The position numbers were made by a program, and so were the translations under genes. From Sanchytrium tribonematis (Eukaryota; Sanchytriomycota; Sanchytriomycetes; Sanchytriales; Sanchytriaceae), in contig JADGIG010000027.1 in the NCBI GenBank assembly GCA_018985235.1, forward strand, positions 1 to 38,599: a stretch of 38,599 nt of DNA, in the 5' to 3' direction. Below are positions 9,551 to 21,739 of the stretch, piece by piece (the first letter of the stretch is position 1; every line of letters begins with the position of its first letter). Below the pieces are notes generated by a model. The model was given only the letters and a program-made list of their open reading frames with translations. It made no database searches and was not told the DNA's origin.

Positions 9551-11740
9551 TAAATAAGTTCCTTACAAATATACGATGATATTTAATTCATCCAACTACC
9601 AGCTTGTTTCTAAAAGTTAAAAAGTGCAAATTTGGCAAAACAGATACAACATTTCTAGGATTTAATGTCTGTTCAAATGGTATTAAACCAGACCAAGCCA
9701 AAATCGAAGCTATTACTATGCTAAGATCTCCAGAAATAGTCACAGAAGTTAGACAATTCTTAAGACTTACTAGCTTCTATAGATGATTTATTCATCGATA
9801 TAGCACTATTGTTCAACTACTTGACGAGTTGAAAAAGAAAAACGCAGTCTTTAGATGGAACACAAATTGTGAACAAGCATTTCTGCAGCTTAAGAATGAG
9901 ATTGTTAGTCCATTAGTGTTTGCTCATCCACAGTATCATATGCGATTCTTCATTTATATGGACGCAAGCTAGCTAGGAATAGGATCAGTGCTTTCACAGG
10001 ACAAACGACCTGTATGGTTTATCTCTAAAAGTCTTACACCAGCCAAAAGAAACTATGATGTAGGAGAAAAAGAGTGCCTAGCAATACTATGCGCCTTAGA
10101 TAAGATCCGCTCGCTCTTTACTATATTTACAAACTATGGAAACCTTAGATGGCTTTTTGATCAAAGGCAATCAGGCAGACTAGCTAGATGGGTATTCAAT
10201 ATGAAATAACAATTGCAAACATACCAGGGAAGGAAAATTCTGCAGCTGATGCGCATTGTCGATATGGTTAACCAACAACAACAATGAATCTCACAAAAGA
10301 AAAATTTGAGAAAACATTGAATATTTCAGCCATGAAAAACGTCGACTGAGAAGAGGAGCAGGCGAAGGATTCAATTACTAAAAAGACTGCAAAGTTTAAA
10401 ATCCTCAACATCATGTATAGGATTTTAAACAAAGACAGGGCAAAAATTGTGTGCCAGAACATATGATAAATACTATGATAGCTCTAGCACACGAAAATCC
10501 CGAATCAAATCATGCAGCTAAACAGCAAACTATCTTATATTTATTGGACTATTGTTTTAAAAATAGATCTAGAAGAATAGAGGAATACATTAGAAACTGC
10601 AAAACATGTCTACTTGCTAGACCCCCTTCAATCAATAAACACTATGAATCCCACATACCAATGGATGCGTTAGATAGAAATTTTATCGACATCCAATAGA
10701 TCCAGATAACATGGATGACTGCTGATATTTGTTGACAATATTAGACGATTGTACAAGTTTCTTTAATGCAATATCTTTACATAAGCCGAGGATGGAGTAC
10801 AAGCATTAAATCGCAACTGGATCTAGATATTTGGATCACCAAAAAAAATAATTGTAGACAATGGAAGTCAGTTTCTGCCAAAAGAGTCTTCTATATACGT
10901 GGAAAGTTTAGATTGCATTTTGCAAAAGACAGCTCCATACAGTCACTTTCAAAATCTGGTGTATGCATTTTGCAAAAGACAGCTCCATACAGTCACTTTC
11001 AAAATCTGGTGTAAGGATACCATGGAACTCCAGATTACAAAATCAGAGCTCTCCGTAATATGTTAGGAAAATCATTGACAGATTTTCTGCACTGTATGAA
11101 TAACGCCACCAATTCGTCAACAGGGTGGTCTCCAGCCAAGCTAGTAACCAGATCAACATTACCCCAAACGGCTACTATAAGAAATAGAAATTTACCCCCT
11201 TCAACATGTTTTCCCAAGGAAATAGTTTTAAATTTATGTTCACGTGATGGATTTGCACCCAATCAACGTCATTGTACAGCGTTGTCACGTCATGTTTTCA
11301 TTTCACATGATCCCCCGTTTAATGGAAGAAGGAAAAACAAAATAAAATCCCGTAACGAAGGTACTGCAAGAAGCATGACACTTCGGTTCTCAATTTTACG
11401 GCAAATTGCTTTAATCAAAGGATCATGCAGGCCGTTAACCTTTACATTCAAGCCCAATATAGCACGTCGCACCGATGAACACCACGAATATGAACGTGTA
11501 GTATTAGCGTCTTGAGGGGCTTATCGAGAGGTATTGATAAAATTTGAAATTGAACAAGAAGAATTTGATGATGTCCACGAAGTGAGAAATATTCGTGTTT
11601 TCTAGTTATTGGATGACACCGGTAAGGCAACGTATCGAATGATGCAAGATACGCGATACTTCGGTTTTGAAGATGTTGCTGAGTTCCAGCCGACTAAAAA
11701 TGTAAATGTAGATTGCTCAGAGGCTTTTCAAGATTAACGG
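9550..11740 (+). mobile_element. Ty3/gypsy-type pol fossil
   Basis: Plus-strand fossil of an LTR retrotransposon of the Ty3/gypsy (Metaviridae) family. Parts in order: end of reverse transcriptase (about 9600-9790, with KCKFGKTDTTFLGF), RNase H (about 9990-10200, with SLTPAKRNYDVGEKECLAIL), integrase zinc-binding region (about 10450-10690) and the later part of the integrase (about 11060-11250, with SSTGWSPAKL). The order RT, RNase H, integrase fixes the family. It is broken in many places (of the order of ten) and looks old. No flanking LTR could be matched to it. Confidence 0.85.
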
Positions 11741-11768
11741 GCGGGAATGGAAAAAAATCGTAGCCATC

Positions 11769-11793
11769 CGCTTAACAGTTTGATTGTTAAGCG
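11769..11793. repeat. Short perfect hairpin
   Basis: Perfect 8-base arms CGCTTAAC/GTTAAGCG around a 9-base loop, just after the pol fossil. It could be part of a noncoding end of that element, or chance. Confidence 0.4.
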
Positions 11794-11929
11794 AGAATAA
11801 ATGATTTATATAATTTGGTTTCAATGCAGCTTTCTGGTATGCTTTTCCTAAATAAAACAATCCGTACAAGGGGCTTCTAAGACAGATAAATAGCGGCTCT
11901 CCCCCAAATAAACATCTTACTTCAATTTA

Positions 11930-13560
11930 ACATCATTCTGCATTGCCTTTTAAAAGAACAGCAGATCAAGATTGTGCTGCTAAAAGGATATAAACTTTTG
12001 AATTTCTTTCATCAAATTTAAATACAAATTTTACAGATCCTTCAAGCACAATTGATAAAGATTTGCCAGATAGACTAGATAATTTGGAAAGATACATTTC
12101 ATATATATAAAATAATTTTAACAGTACAGTTGCAATGGTCATGGCAAATTAAAATAAGGTCAAAGATTTACTAGACTTGTTAGATCGCAATTCTCATAGT
12201 TTTAAATATGCAAGAGACTCCGACTCATAAAACACTTCCAAACATCACAAATTTATCATGTAGTGCTTCTGCAGGGCTACAAAAATAAATGAAAGTTCAA
12301 ACCTCAAAATAAAGTATTTATTCATTTTCGATTAATTGCGGAGGGACGGTATGCAACACAAGTGTCTTAGAAAATGTCATTTATGCTGTCAATAAATCGA
12401 ATGATTTTGGCAATCAGGCATTGAATTTTGAGAAATTAGTGAAATAAAAGTGTCAAAATGAACTCAGTATTCATCAGTTGTTCTCTGATCGAATACAAAG
12501 AACCATCATTCAATGTAGACAATATAAACAACAATATTTTTAGATTATTGTGGGACTTTATTTGATCATTACTCTCATGTGTTAAAAGTTAGTGACGTAA
12601 AAATTGTTGCTGATTACAGCCGTGGCAAAAAATATCACAAACTAGTATTTACCAAACAAATCGAAGAAATTAATGGGATGAAAGGTGTCATGGTCCAACT
12701 AGACAGTTACACTGAAGAGAAACAAAAACCTAGAGGAATGGCTTTTCATATATTGACATTGACATGGAAAATGAAAACAAATCTCTTATTTGGACCTTGT
12801 AGATTTAGAAATCATTGCTGTAATGAAAATCATTGGTTATTACCATTTAAGAAAAAATAGAAGAACAAATCACTAAAAGTTCCAATATTCAAGAAACCAA
12901 TTCAATAAATGAAGAGTTGAAGTATTTTACTATTATGGAAATAAGCCATTTGACCGTAATGTCCTTCTGGTCAATGGGCTAGGCGAGCGTAGTCTTGGCT
13001 AAGTGATGGCTCCGTTCCATATGGAATACTACCAAACCCCCGCTCCAGTTCAAATCTGGGTGGTCACCAACAAAGTAGTGGCAGATCTAAAGATTTTATT
13101 TGGGCAAACATTTATAAATCAGAACTCACTCTCTGTTAAACCCCCCATCCACACCTGGTTGGCACAGCCATACTCTTACGGCTATTATCCCCAATCCTCT
13201 CCTGATGGTGCACCCAAAGTGCCCACTTTCATTCAATCTGTAGTTCTGGACACCGAGTTCATAGATGCAGATGAAACCGAGAAATACATGTCCCCCATCT
13301 CCCGGATGCATTTGAAACTGCCAAAAATGCAGACATCAACCCGAATCTTCCCCTCCATCAACGCCAACGCGATATTGCGCTTCTGAATACATTCAAAGAT
13401 GTGTTCACTTGCAATTTTGACGCTGTAGATGTGGGCATGGAACTGAAAATCCCCATTTTGCTGTCCTCATCGAGAGAATTGGACAAACAAATAAAATGTC
13501 CAGAGAAGAAATTCAAAACCAAAATAGTTAAGATATGTCCAACTTACTACGCGGAAAAAA
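11930..13560 (+). mobile_element. Second LTR-retrotransposon fossil (gag-like, protease, start of RT)
   Basis: Plus-strand coding traces in an order that suits the front half of a Ty3/gypsy element. A gag-like region is weak (about 11930-12860). A stretch with protease-like character follows (about 12940-13190, including ADLKILFGQTFINQ, where relatives have a D.LLG.DFL block). Then comes the segment that precedes reverse transcriptase (about 13340-13480, with LLNTFKDVFTCNFDAVDVG). Broken in several places and old. It may be a separate copy from the pol fossil upstream. Confidence 0.55.
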
Positions 13561-13654
13561 ATTATTTATAATAAACCTAAAGTGATATAAATTGGGTCGG
13601 TAATACAGTCATTAAGATTGTAATTTTTTACTTTAGTCACCTAAGCCTAGGCTT

Positions 13655-13885
13655 TTGAGCTTGCTCATTGTTGCGTAAAGTTTGAAGTCGTTGACATAGA
13701 TATTTATTTAGGGAATGTCCCGTTTACATGTGTTTTGGTCCTTCTATTGATTGATTCCCTTATATATCACAAGTCATTGTAATATATAAGAGCCAATCAT
13801 AAATCTCTCAAATCCCCTCGTAACCCCTCGTGATTCCCTTTGGGTCTACAGGGTCAAAACTACTCCCGTCGGAGTATGACTGCAA
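13655..13885 (-). repeat. LTR-like repeat, copy A (minus orientation)
   Basis: Similar to 18372-18616 in inverted orientation, roughly 75-80% by eye, with shared blocks such as TTATATATCACAAGTCATTG and CTACAGGGTCAAAACT. Read on the minus strand it starts near TGTTGCAGTC, has a palindrome (TACTCC/GGAGTA), a TATA-like ATATATAAGG and an AAATAAAT block, in an order typical of an LTR. Most likely an old solo LTR; a long terminal inverted repeat of a DNA element is the alternative. Confidence 0.6.
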
Positions 13886-14644
13886 CACTCATCTCGCAGT
13901 CAATGATACAATAATAAAAAATTTTCTTACCATTTGTTTTTTTAGAGAAATAAAGAATAGATCCGATAGGATCTTTAGTAAAATCCATTTCGCAACTATA
14001 TAGAATATCTTCTTTATATAACATTACGTTAAATTATTTCAATAGTTATTTTGACAAAACTTTGATCGAAATAAAAAATTATTTAATAAATACACCTTAA
14101 AACTTTGGTACAGATATAAAATAGCTTAACAAAAAATAAATTATCTAACTTCATAAATACTACTACGAAAAACAGAAGCTGCGTCAGAAATTCGGTAGAT
14201 TTATCGGTTGCCAAAATTTATTAAATTTTTAATTAAAATTTATCGGTTGCAAAATTTTTTAAATTGTTTTTTAAAATTACAGTATCAAAAACCAATAAAT
14301 TTAAAAAACAAAAACATAGAAAGTAACGTACAATACAAAACCTTTTTATAAAGCTTTAAAAAAATCTGAAAATTGAACTGGGCAATTTGATGAAGTAAAA
14401 TATGTTTCAAATTCTCCGATAAATATTATAACTCCTTGTTTCAAAATCTCTATACACCTCTTATTTTATTTCTTCTTCGGGGTGCTCGTCTATTATTTTT
14501 GAGTCATGTTTTTTTTCCTGAGTTTTATAACTTTTCGCTGATTTAAATCATTACCAGTTATCATTACCCATTTAGAAACAAAAATTAGCTCGTCAATTGA
14601 TTTCAAATATATTTCATAGTCGATTCCTATTATCTATTTTACCT

Positions 14645-15960
14645 TCAAATATGGTTATAAAATGATAAGTTATTACAATCTGGAATTTCAAAATGAATTC
14701 CCTTTGGTGTTTCAGCGCTATGCATAAAAGCGCGATACATGTCAAAAATCACCAGCAAGCATACCGTTCCCAACTTTAGAATGTGTAGCTCCAGAAAAAA
14801 ACTTATGGAAATTTTCAAACCTTCCTGTGACATACTCTACAAGTTGAGACATTTCAATGTTAATAAAGCATTTCGGGTTTAAATAAGGAATCTCAGTGCC
14901 GTCGCTTTCCTTATATATTGAGCTAAACAGGAATTTTGTTATTTTACAATCTAAAGACGAACTTCTCCCAAAGTTTTGCAATAACCACACATGATTGAGG
15001 TCGAGATTAACTTCTAGTCTATAGGCTACAGGTGTATCACTTGACCTACTAATCGAGCTAGAGCAGTCATTTAGGTACTTTAATAGCTTGGTAAATTGAT
15101 TGACATGATATTTATCAGCGAAAAATAGTTTTGCATGGTGCGTTAGCCCCCTTAATGCTCCATCATAACTTGAATTTTTCTTAGTTTTTCCTTCTGGAAT
15201 CATGTGCTTAAGATCGCTATATAGTTGTATTTTGTTAAATATTGTATTAGTACTTGTTTTTTCCAAAATATTAGAATTTTATGGAATTTAATCTTACAAT
15301 AAAGCTCAAGATTTTGTGCGTTTAAAAAATCACGTATCATGTTGATATCAAACATTGTACAGTAATTTTTGTGTTTTTAAAATTTAACAAAAAATGATTT
15401 CGATATCTCAACTTTTATATCACAGTATGAGGCGTCATCAATAGAATTGGGAAAGTTGAAATGTAATCGTAATTTTGCATTTAAAAAGTCTAATGGATGC
15501 TTAATATTGGTCTTTCAATCATTCAGTGTTTTCAAATTGATGCCTTTTACGTATAACACCACTTCTGGAAATTTTTGTCTCACTATGTTAATTGCTTTGC
15601 AAAAGTCAGTTGTAGTTATGTCGAAGTTTAGATTATTACGTCCAATAGATTGCCCCTTACGGTGTGAACTCATGAATTTTTCAACACATTTTGAAAAATA
15701 CCGTCTTATTGTTCCAGAATCGTAGGTATGATTTAAAAAGCATTATATATGATTGTTGAAACAAGCTTAAATATTTTGTTTGTTAAATATCTCAAACTCT
15801 TTGATTCTTGGATCAAATGAAAAGTATGTTCGATCAGATTTATGCAAATCAAAATTAGCCGTCTTGAAAAATAACTCATTGAACACGACTCCGTAAAGTG
15901 AGTCTTAGTCAAACCATTCCTCAATTTTGTTTTTTTGAAACCCGTAAAAATGTTCGATAA
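14645..15960 (-). other. Worn minus-strand ORFs of unknown origin
   Basis: Several coding-like stretches lie on the minus strand, the longest at 14742-15266 (174 codons, no ATG at its start). The translation has ordinary protein composition (for example YRLEVNLDLNHVWLLQNFGR) but I recognise no family. The stretches look like parts of one decayed gene lying inside the pair of inverted LTR-like repeats. Broken in several places. Confidence 0.4.
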
Positions 15961-16629
15961 TAATATTTTGCTTAATTAGAATTTGAATTCACAGTAGAAA
16001 TCGGATAAGTACTACTACACAGATCAAATTTTTGATATTTAAAATTTTTCATTTTGGACTTTATTTCAAAATGATGCTTAATTTATCTTGATACTTTCTT
16101 TTGCCCTTATATATTTGATTAGATTTTAAATTTTAAGCATTTGATTGTTTAAATTTAAATTAGTTCTACCATTGAAACTGTTTTTTTTCTGATTACATTT
16201 AAAGAAACATTCGCAAATCACGGAGTTTCCATGTATTTTTTGGGTTGTATTTTGCAATTTAGCATTCACTGTTACTTGGCTTACATTTTTATTTTTACCA
16301 TTTGTAATTGACTATTTTTTTGAAGAATAGATTGACTTTTACGGCTAATCTTATTACCATTACGATTTTGGCTAAGTGGATCTTTCATTGTTTCAAAAAA
16401 TATAAGCCTCATTAATTCAAAAAGGTTTTTCAGATTTTCGTTTCGATCAAATACATGATCTCTTTAACTTCATTATAACTTGACTCAACTTGTAGATCAG
16501 ATAGGGACTGTTCATAAATCACAATTAAATTCAAACTTCATTTTTTAAATTGACTACGACAATAAAATTCTTCATGTAAAGCTATGATCACTAGCCTTTA
16601 ATGTCGTATAATGGACGACACACGGGGTA

Positions 16630-17678
16630 TTGCATCCTGATGATTATTTTTATGATTTTGAGCTCGCAAATATTGATAAACTTTATAATTTCGATGGTAA
16701 AATTTTATCAAAAATAATGCATACACCTACACCTACAATTTTAGAAACAAATGATTTGAGCAAAACTTTAGATTGCTATTATTATAGTTTCATAATTCAC
16801 CTTAAATTTTTGAAAAATTTAATCAAATTAATTTACGAATTCAATCGCGGCGATCTTAGTGTTCTGGAAACTGTACCGGAAGATTATCGCGAGCTACTTA
16901 TTAGATGCAATGGATATCTTCAATGCTCTGAGTGTAAAATGTGTGGCAATATCCGAAGTGAAAATTTATTACGACTCTGGGACGCATATTGCAATGACTG
17001 CAAGGATCGACTGGTTTATTTTGTCCCATGTTCAGGGATTTTGATCTATAGAGCTTGGAAAATCGAGTTGTAACGTTATTAGTTAGACCGCATGAGCATA
17101 ATCCAATAGCAAAAGACTTTCCATTCAACTGGAAAAGATTGGTTGATAGTGAATTATCTGAAAAAATGAATGAGTATAAAAACGTTGAAGCAAATTCATT
17201 AGAGTTATTTCTTATTTTTGACACAATTTTATCAATTGCTATTACTGATAAAAAATATAAGATCAACACTCCAAAGGCTTATCCAAAAAATCATTTTATT
17301 TATAAAATTCAAAAGTATGACTTAGATTCTTCATTCGATTTATATTTTGAATTTGGAGCAAGTGATATCTCTGAAATGGTGAATTTTATTCATCAATACT
17401 ATATACGGCCTTTTTCTGTAATTCTGGAAACCGTGGAATTCTCAAATCGCAAAACCTTGCCACTTTCCGACGAAAGAAATATTAAAATACAGAACGATTT
17501 GATAAAATCAATTTGTCAGATTATCCGGAAAAAAAAAGATGCCATTTTGAAATTAGCACCACAATATGGCAGAGGTCATTTGGGAATTTTTGCTTCGAGA
17601 AATATTTGGGCCCCTCATGCAGTATCAAATTTAGTGTTACGCTGCTCGAGATATCTAAGTCCCAAATTTCGAATTTAA
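16630..17678 (+). other. Worn plus-strand ORFs with a CxxC zinc-ribbon-like motif, origin unknown
   Basis: Two adjoining open stretches (16630-17073 and 17055-17678), neither starting with ATG. The first contains CSECKMCGNIRSEN and then CNDCK, a four-Cys arrangement like a zinc ribbon. The second is helical-looking and unlike anything I recognise. Together with the minus-strand stretches at 14.6-16.0 kb they fill the space between two inverted LTR-like repeats. They may be cargo of a mobile element or a dead host gene. Confidence 0.35.
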
Positions 17679-18371
17679 GTCTTGGAAGAATGGATTATTC
17701 AATTTTTACGAAAAATCAAAAAATCAATGCTATCTGATGTAAGGGGAGGGAAGTATGTCAATTTTGCTTGCATTTGTAAAGCCAATGCTGACATTGAAAT
17801 CGACCTAGATATGAGCATTTTAACTGTGTAGATTGTAGAAAAATGAACAAGGCAAAAAATTAATCTTAAAAGCATTATTCTAACGTTCGCTTTGTATAAA
17901 TTTCGTTACACAAAGCTGTATAATACCATTAAGACTGATATATTTTAAAGAACTAAAAATCTTGATGGGCTTTGCACATGAATGGGTTGGATTGTATTCC
18001 GCGTTCTAACAAACAGAAACCATTCATTACATCACTTATTAACTACTGTTGAGTTTGATTAACAAATAAGATTTATTATATTTTTAAAACGATTTTGGTC
18101 CCCTCGAGGTTTTATGCAAGTTGGAGGGATGTCAACAACAATATGGGAAGTAATTTGACCAATAGTTGATCCTTAACCGGTTCCCTTGTTTTGAACTAAT
18201 AAAATCATTTGGTCTCAGATCCTTTGTCATTAGATTACAAAAATAGAAGCAGATCCATAGAAGATATCGATGACAGAACATGAATAAACAATTTATTGAT
18301 TCTCCATCATATATTAACAACTCATCACCTGGGTAAGGATGATAACATTTTTTTTAACACTATCAATATTG

Positions 18372-18616
18372 TAGAGTACTCCCTCGGGAGCAGTTTTGAC
18401 CCTGTAGAACCAAGGGGTCATGAGGGTTCAATAAAAAAGTTTGAGAGATTATTGATTGGTCCAAATATATTACAATGACTTGTGATATATAAGGGGACCA
18501 ATCAGAAGAGGGACAAAAGTACATATAAAGGGGATATTCCCCAAATAAATAACTAATGTCAACGACTTCAGATTATTCACAACAGACAAGGAAGCATGCT
18601 CTATAAAAGGAAATAA
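18372..18616 (+). repeat. LTR-like repeat, copy B (plus orientation)
   Basis: Inverted partner of copy A. It starts TGTAGAGTACTCC, with a palindrome CTCCC/GGGAG at the position where copy A has TACTCC/GGAGTA; the pairing is kept although bases differ. The GATATATAAGG, CCCCAAATAAAT and TGTCAACGACTTC blocks occur in the same order as in copy A. The divergence between the copies implies age. Confidence 0.6.
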
Positions 18617-20322
18617 AAGTAGGAATGCCTTATTTTATTAATTACTTAATAAAGAATGACTTTTATTTCAAATATGCTATCCATTGTGTAGCTGATGATA
18701 CATCTACTCTGTCAATAGTTGTGGAGCCATCTACTAAGAGTGTAATTGTCCTTCTCTGATGTATATGGCCGTGTATTTGCCCCTTTATTGTAGCGAGTGG
18801 TTGTTTAACGGCTTTTCGCTTGTTCAACGTGCTAGTCTTAGTTAATGATGGCAATTATTGCTAGTCGATTCATAAAATTAATTTATTAGATGGATATTAT
18901 AGATCAAATTCTAGTATCTGAGGGAATTAACACCAAATCAACTATCATGGGTTATTAACGATGAAAATGGAGTTTTATTGTCTTCAATGTAGAGACATTG
19001 ATGCGAGAGTATGCACCAGGTTATCTTGCGGATTATGTCGCACGATAAGGAGAGACCCCATTTTGTAAATTACACTACGAAGCAGGGACTCACTCAGTGT
19101 TTTAACTTCTGCATATGTATCAAATTACCTTTTATTATGTCTGATCTTTCTCAATCGCAAAAGCGTGGCTTGGGAAAAATCCTCTCCAAATTGATCTTTG
19201 CGCATATTCGACGCATCATCGAGCATTTAACGAAATTTGAAGCAAGATTGCAATAGATCTTTTGTGGTAAAAACACAAAATGTGAAAGGATTTGTTAAAA
19301 GATGCTGTTAAGTCAGGCAAAACAACCGCGAAAAAGAAGACGAAACGTGAGCTTTTTGTTTTTTTAATGTGAGGATATTCGTATTGCGTGCAATCGCAAT
19401 GGAATATTACACACGTTTCAGATGGAGGCTAATACTCGTTATAAAGTCTAAGATATGGAGTGTCCTAATACTTTACGATCCTATAACACATGCCTGATAA
19501 CCTTGAAGTCAAGGGATACTAGCGTATTTAAAAATGTCACATTTGTTTTCCAGCTGGTTCAATTAAGCCTTCATCATCTCCCAAAATAACATTTATATTT
19601 CAGATTTTGAATTACAAATTGGTGGAGAAAGTCCAATTAATTTCACATTTGTTTTTTTTTCTAATAGTTGCAATTAGAAACCACTAATTTTGGAAGAGGT
19701 GGTATTAGATGGGTCGTTTATTTTCCCTTCCGTTATATCTGCGCTGTCTCCCTCATAACCTTGTCCATTAAGCCAAAAAAATCTTTAAAAATTTTCTCCG
19801 ATTGCACTGTCTGCATATAATTAAGAGGCGTACTTAGTGCCACTTGTCGATAAATTGATTTGAAAATCGCTAGCAGAAACACACCTAATTTTGTCACATC
19901 ATCAATTGATGTTCCATGTCCTAAAGAATTCATTTTACCGATTACTAGTTGGTTTACTTAAAAATTTACCAGATGAATCAACTGTTTGTTTGGTTTGAAT
20001 TGGTTTCACCTCTACCTATGTATAGCCTTGAATAGAAGGACTCCCCTGTAACGTACAAGGACTTAATTGAAAAGCGAAACAAAATAATGTTTCGCCACTG
20101 TATTGGGAATACAATTTTGCCAAAGTACTCCCAAGTCTACACACAAGTGTAATAAGTAAACCAGTGTCAAATAAGCAAGCATTTGGGTAATTTATGGCAA
20201 AAATATAAATTTTAAAATATATAAAAGCAGATCCAAAACTTAAAACAAAAGAAATTTAATAAAAATAATTTACACAACACAAAATCCAGCAACAAATTTA
20301 ATATCAACAAGATTTCAGGATA
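18617..20322. other. Gene-poor stretch, nothing recognisable
   Basis: Contains only short open frames. One of 66 codons with a true ATG on the minus strand (19733-19933) and one of 81 codons at 19011-19256 have no recognisable similarity. A 7-base perfect hairpin (GCGAAAC/GTTTCGC, 20075-20096) is present. Probably decayed mobile-element sequence. Confidence 0.5.
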
Positions 20323-20677
20323 ATGACACTTCCGAAATTCACATTTCAAATGTAAGTCAAAAATTATTTATGATTTATTTATTCTATAATTTTTTCCTTT
20401 TTTTTATCTATTTTTGGCAAGTATCACACAATTTTGGATGATCTGTTCCAAAATTATGTCCACGGACATTGCATCTATCACAAGTGTGCCGTTGACTTTT
20501 CAAATTCCAACTCGACATTCAACACAAAAAACTCCAATATTTTTATCAGATTCATTTGATTTATTTAAAATTGCTGAAAAGGATGCTCCAAATTTCCTTA
20601 ATAAATTCAATACAAATTGTCAACTTCATATTCGATTTTACAATATGAGTCAAATGCGCATGAAATTAATGCAGTGA
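20323..20677 (+). CDS. Possible two-exon small gene, unrecognised
   Basis: ATG at 20323, then a canonical GTAAGT donor at 20352 and a T-rich tract ending GGCAAG at 20421 define a 70-base candidate intron. Joining keeps an open frame of 94 aa to a stop at 20677. No family is recognised. The intron is much longer than the 19-base introns of the sound genes here, and the region is a transposon graveyard, so this may be chance or a dead insert. Confidence 0.2.
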
Positions 20678-20824
20678 GTCTAAGGGAAGAAAAACCAGTT
20701 GAACGCATTTCGATGTGCTTAATTCTTTTCTGATCAAGAGTACTTCTTTTAGGAACCTCCGTACAGCATGTAGTCTAATCATACAGTACTATATGTAATT
20801 TAAGATTATCTCTTGTGCGTAGAT

Positions 20825-21585
20825 TTAACATATTATGTAAGTCACACTTTGTTTTACTAACGTCTCATCCAAATATCTGCATAAAAATATTAAATCGTTC
20901 GCAATACCTTCTGCCCATCTTGCTGATGCTTTGAAATCTTTTACACTTTCTTGTTCTGCCACTGTCAGTGCCCAATCTTTTAAATCTTTTCTCGTTACCC
21001 TCTTTTAAAGAAATCAAATTGCCATAAATGTTTCATATAACTCATATTTTTGGATACCGGTTGGATTTGTGTTGACACCTCCAACACAACTTATTTTTCT
21101 AGAACGGGAATAAGGATGTATTCTAAAATTTAATTTGATTTCTTATCGTTTGGTAATTTAATTGAACAGAGTGAAAGAAGCACATTTAGCTGCGTTTTTT
21201 TGCTTTACTGGTGTATTTCTTTTACTGCATTGTAAGGATTTAGACCACTTTCTTGGTAAAAATCAATAAATAAGTCAGAAGTACTATTACTTGTTCTATT
21301 CAAGGTTAAACGCTATTCATAAATTCATTTTTTACGTAATCAAAATTGATGGGCAAATTATTCTTTCACAAAAATCACTGTTATTACTATACCATGCATT
21401 CGTTAAAGCCGGCGCGGCGAGCTGAGACAATTTTCGAAAACGTTGCTGTCCATTGCATCCTTCCTTAATTACACCGTCAGTAGCGTCTCTGATCTCTGTA
21501 TCAATGTCATCTAAGATACTGCTATCGTTTACATGGACAATTATTTTAATTCATCTATCAATTGTGCAATCTCCTGAAATTATAA
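20825..21585 (-). pseudogene. Decayed protein with CENPB/Tc5-type helix-turn-helix (probable transposase)
   Basis: On the minus strand, coding-like stretches with many stops run from about 21585 to 20825. The clearest, near 21005-20840, reads VTRKDLKDWALTVAEQESVK and then DFKASARWAEGIANDLIFL. This fits the second helix-turn-helix of CENP-B/Tc5-type DNA-binding regions (A..IA....I.DFKAS..W...F). Upstream on the same strand are NPTGIQKYELYETFMAI and GCNGQQRFRKLSQLAAPALT. The DNA-binding part of a pogo/Tc5-like transposase is likely; no DDE domain is seen here. Clearly dead. Confidence 0.45.
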
Positions 21586-21739
21586 AAACTATTTACAGTG
21601 ATTTATAGGACATTTGAGAGATCGATTCGATACTATTGAAAGCAAAGAGTGGAAAGCAAATTAACGCAATACAAAGCATATTAAGTTTGACGTTTTTATC
21701 TTGAAATCATTTTCAAATAAATTTGAAACAAAGCTTCAA

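Noticed and set aside
18663-18854. Minus-strand ORF with a VDGST-like stretch, considered as a protease remnant
   Set aside because: Too short and without flanking support; motif likely by chance.
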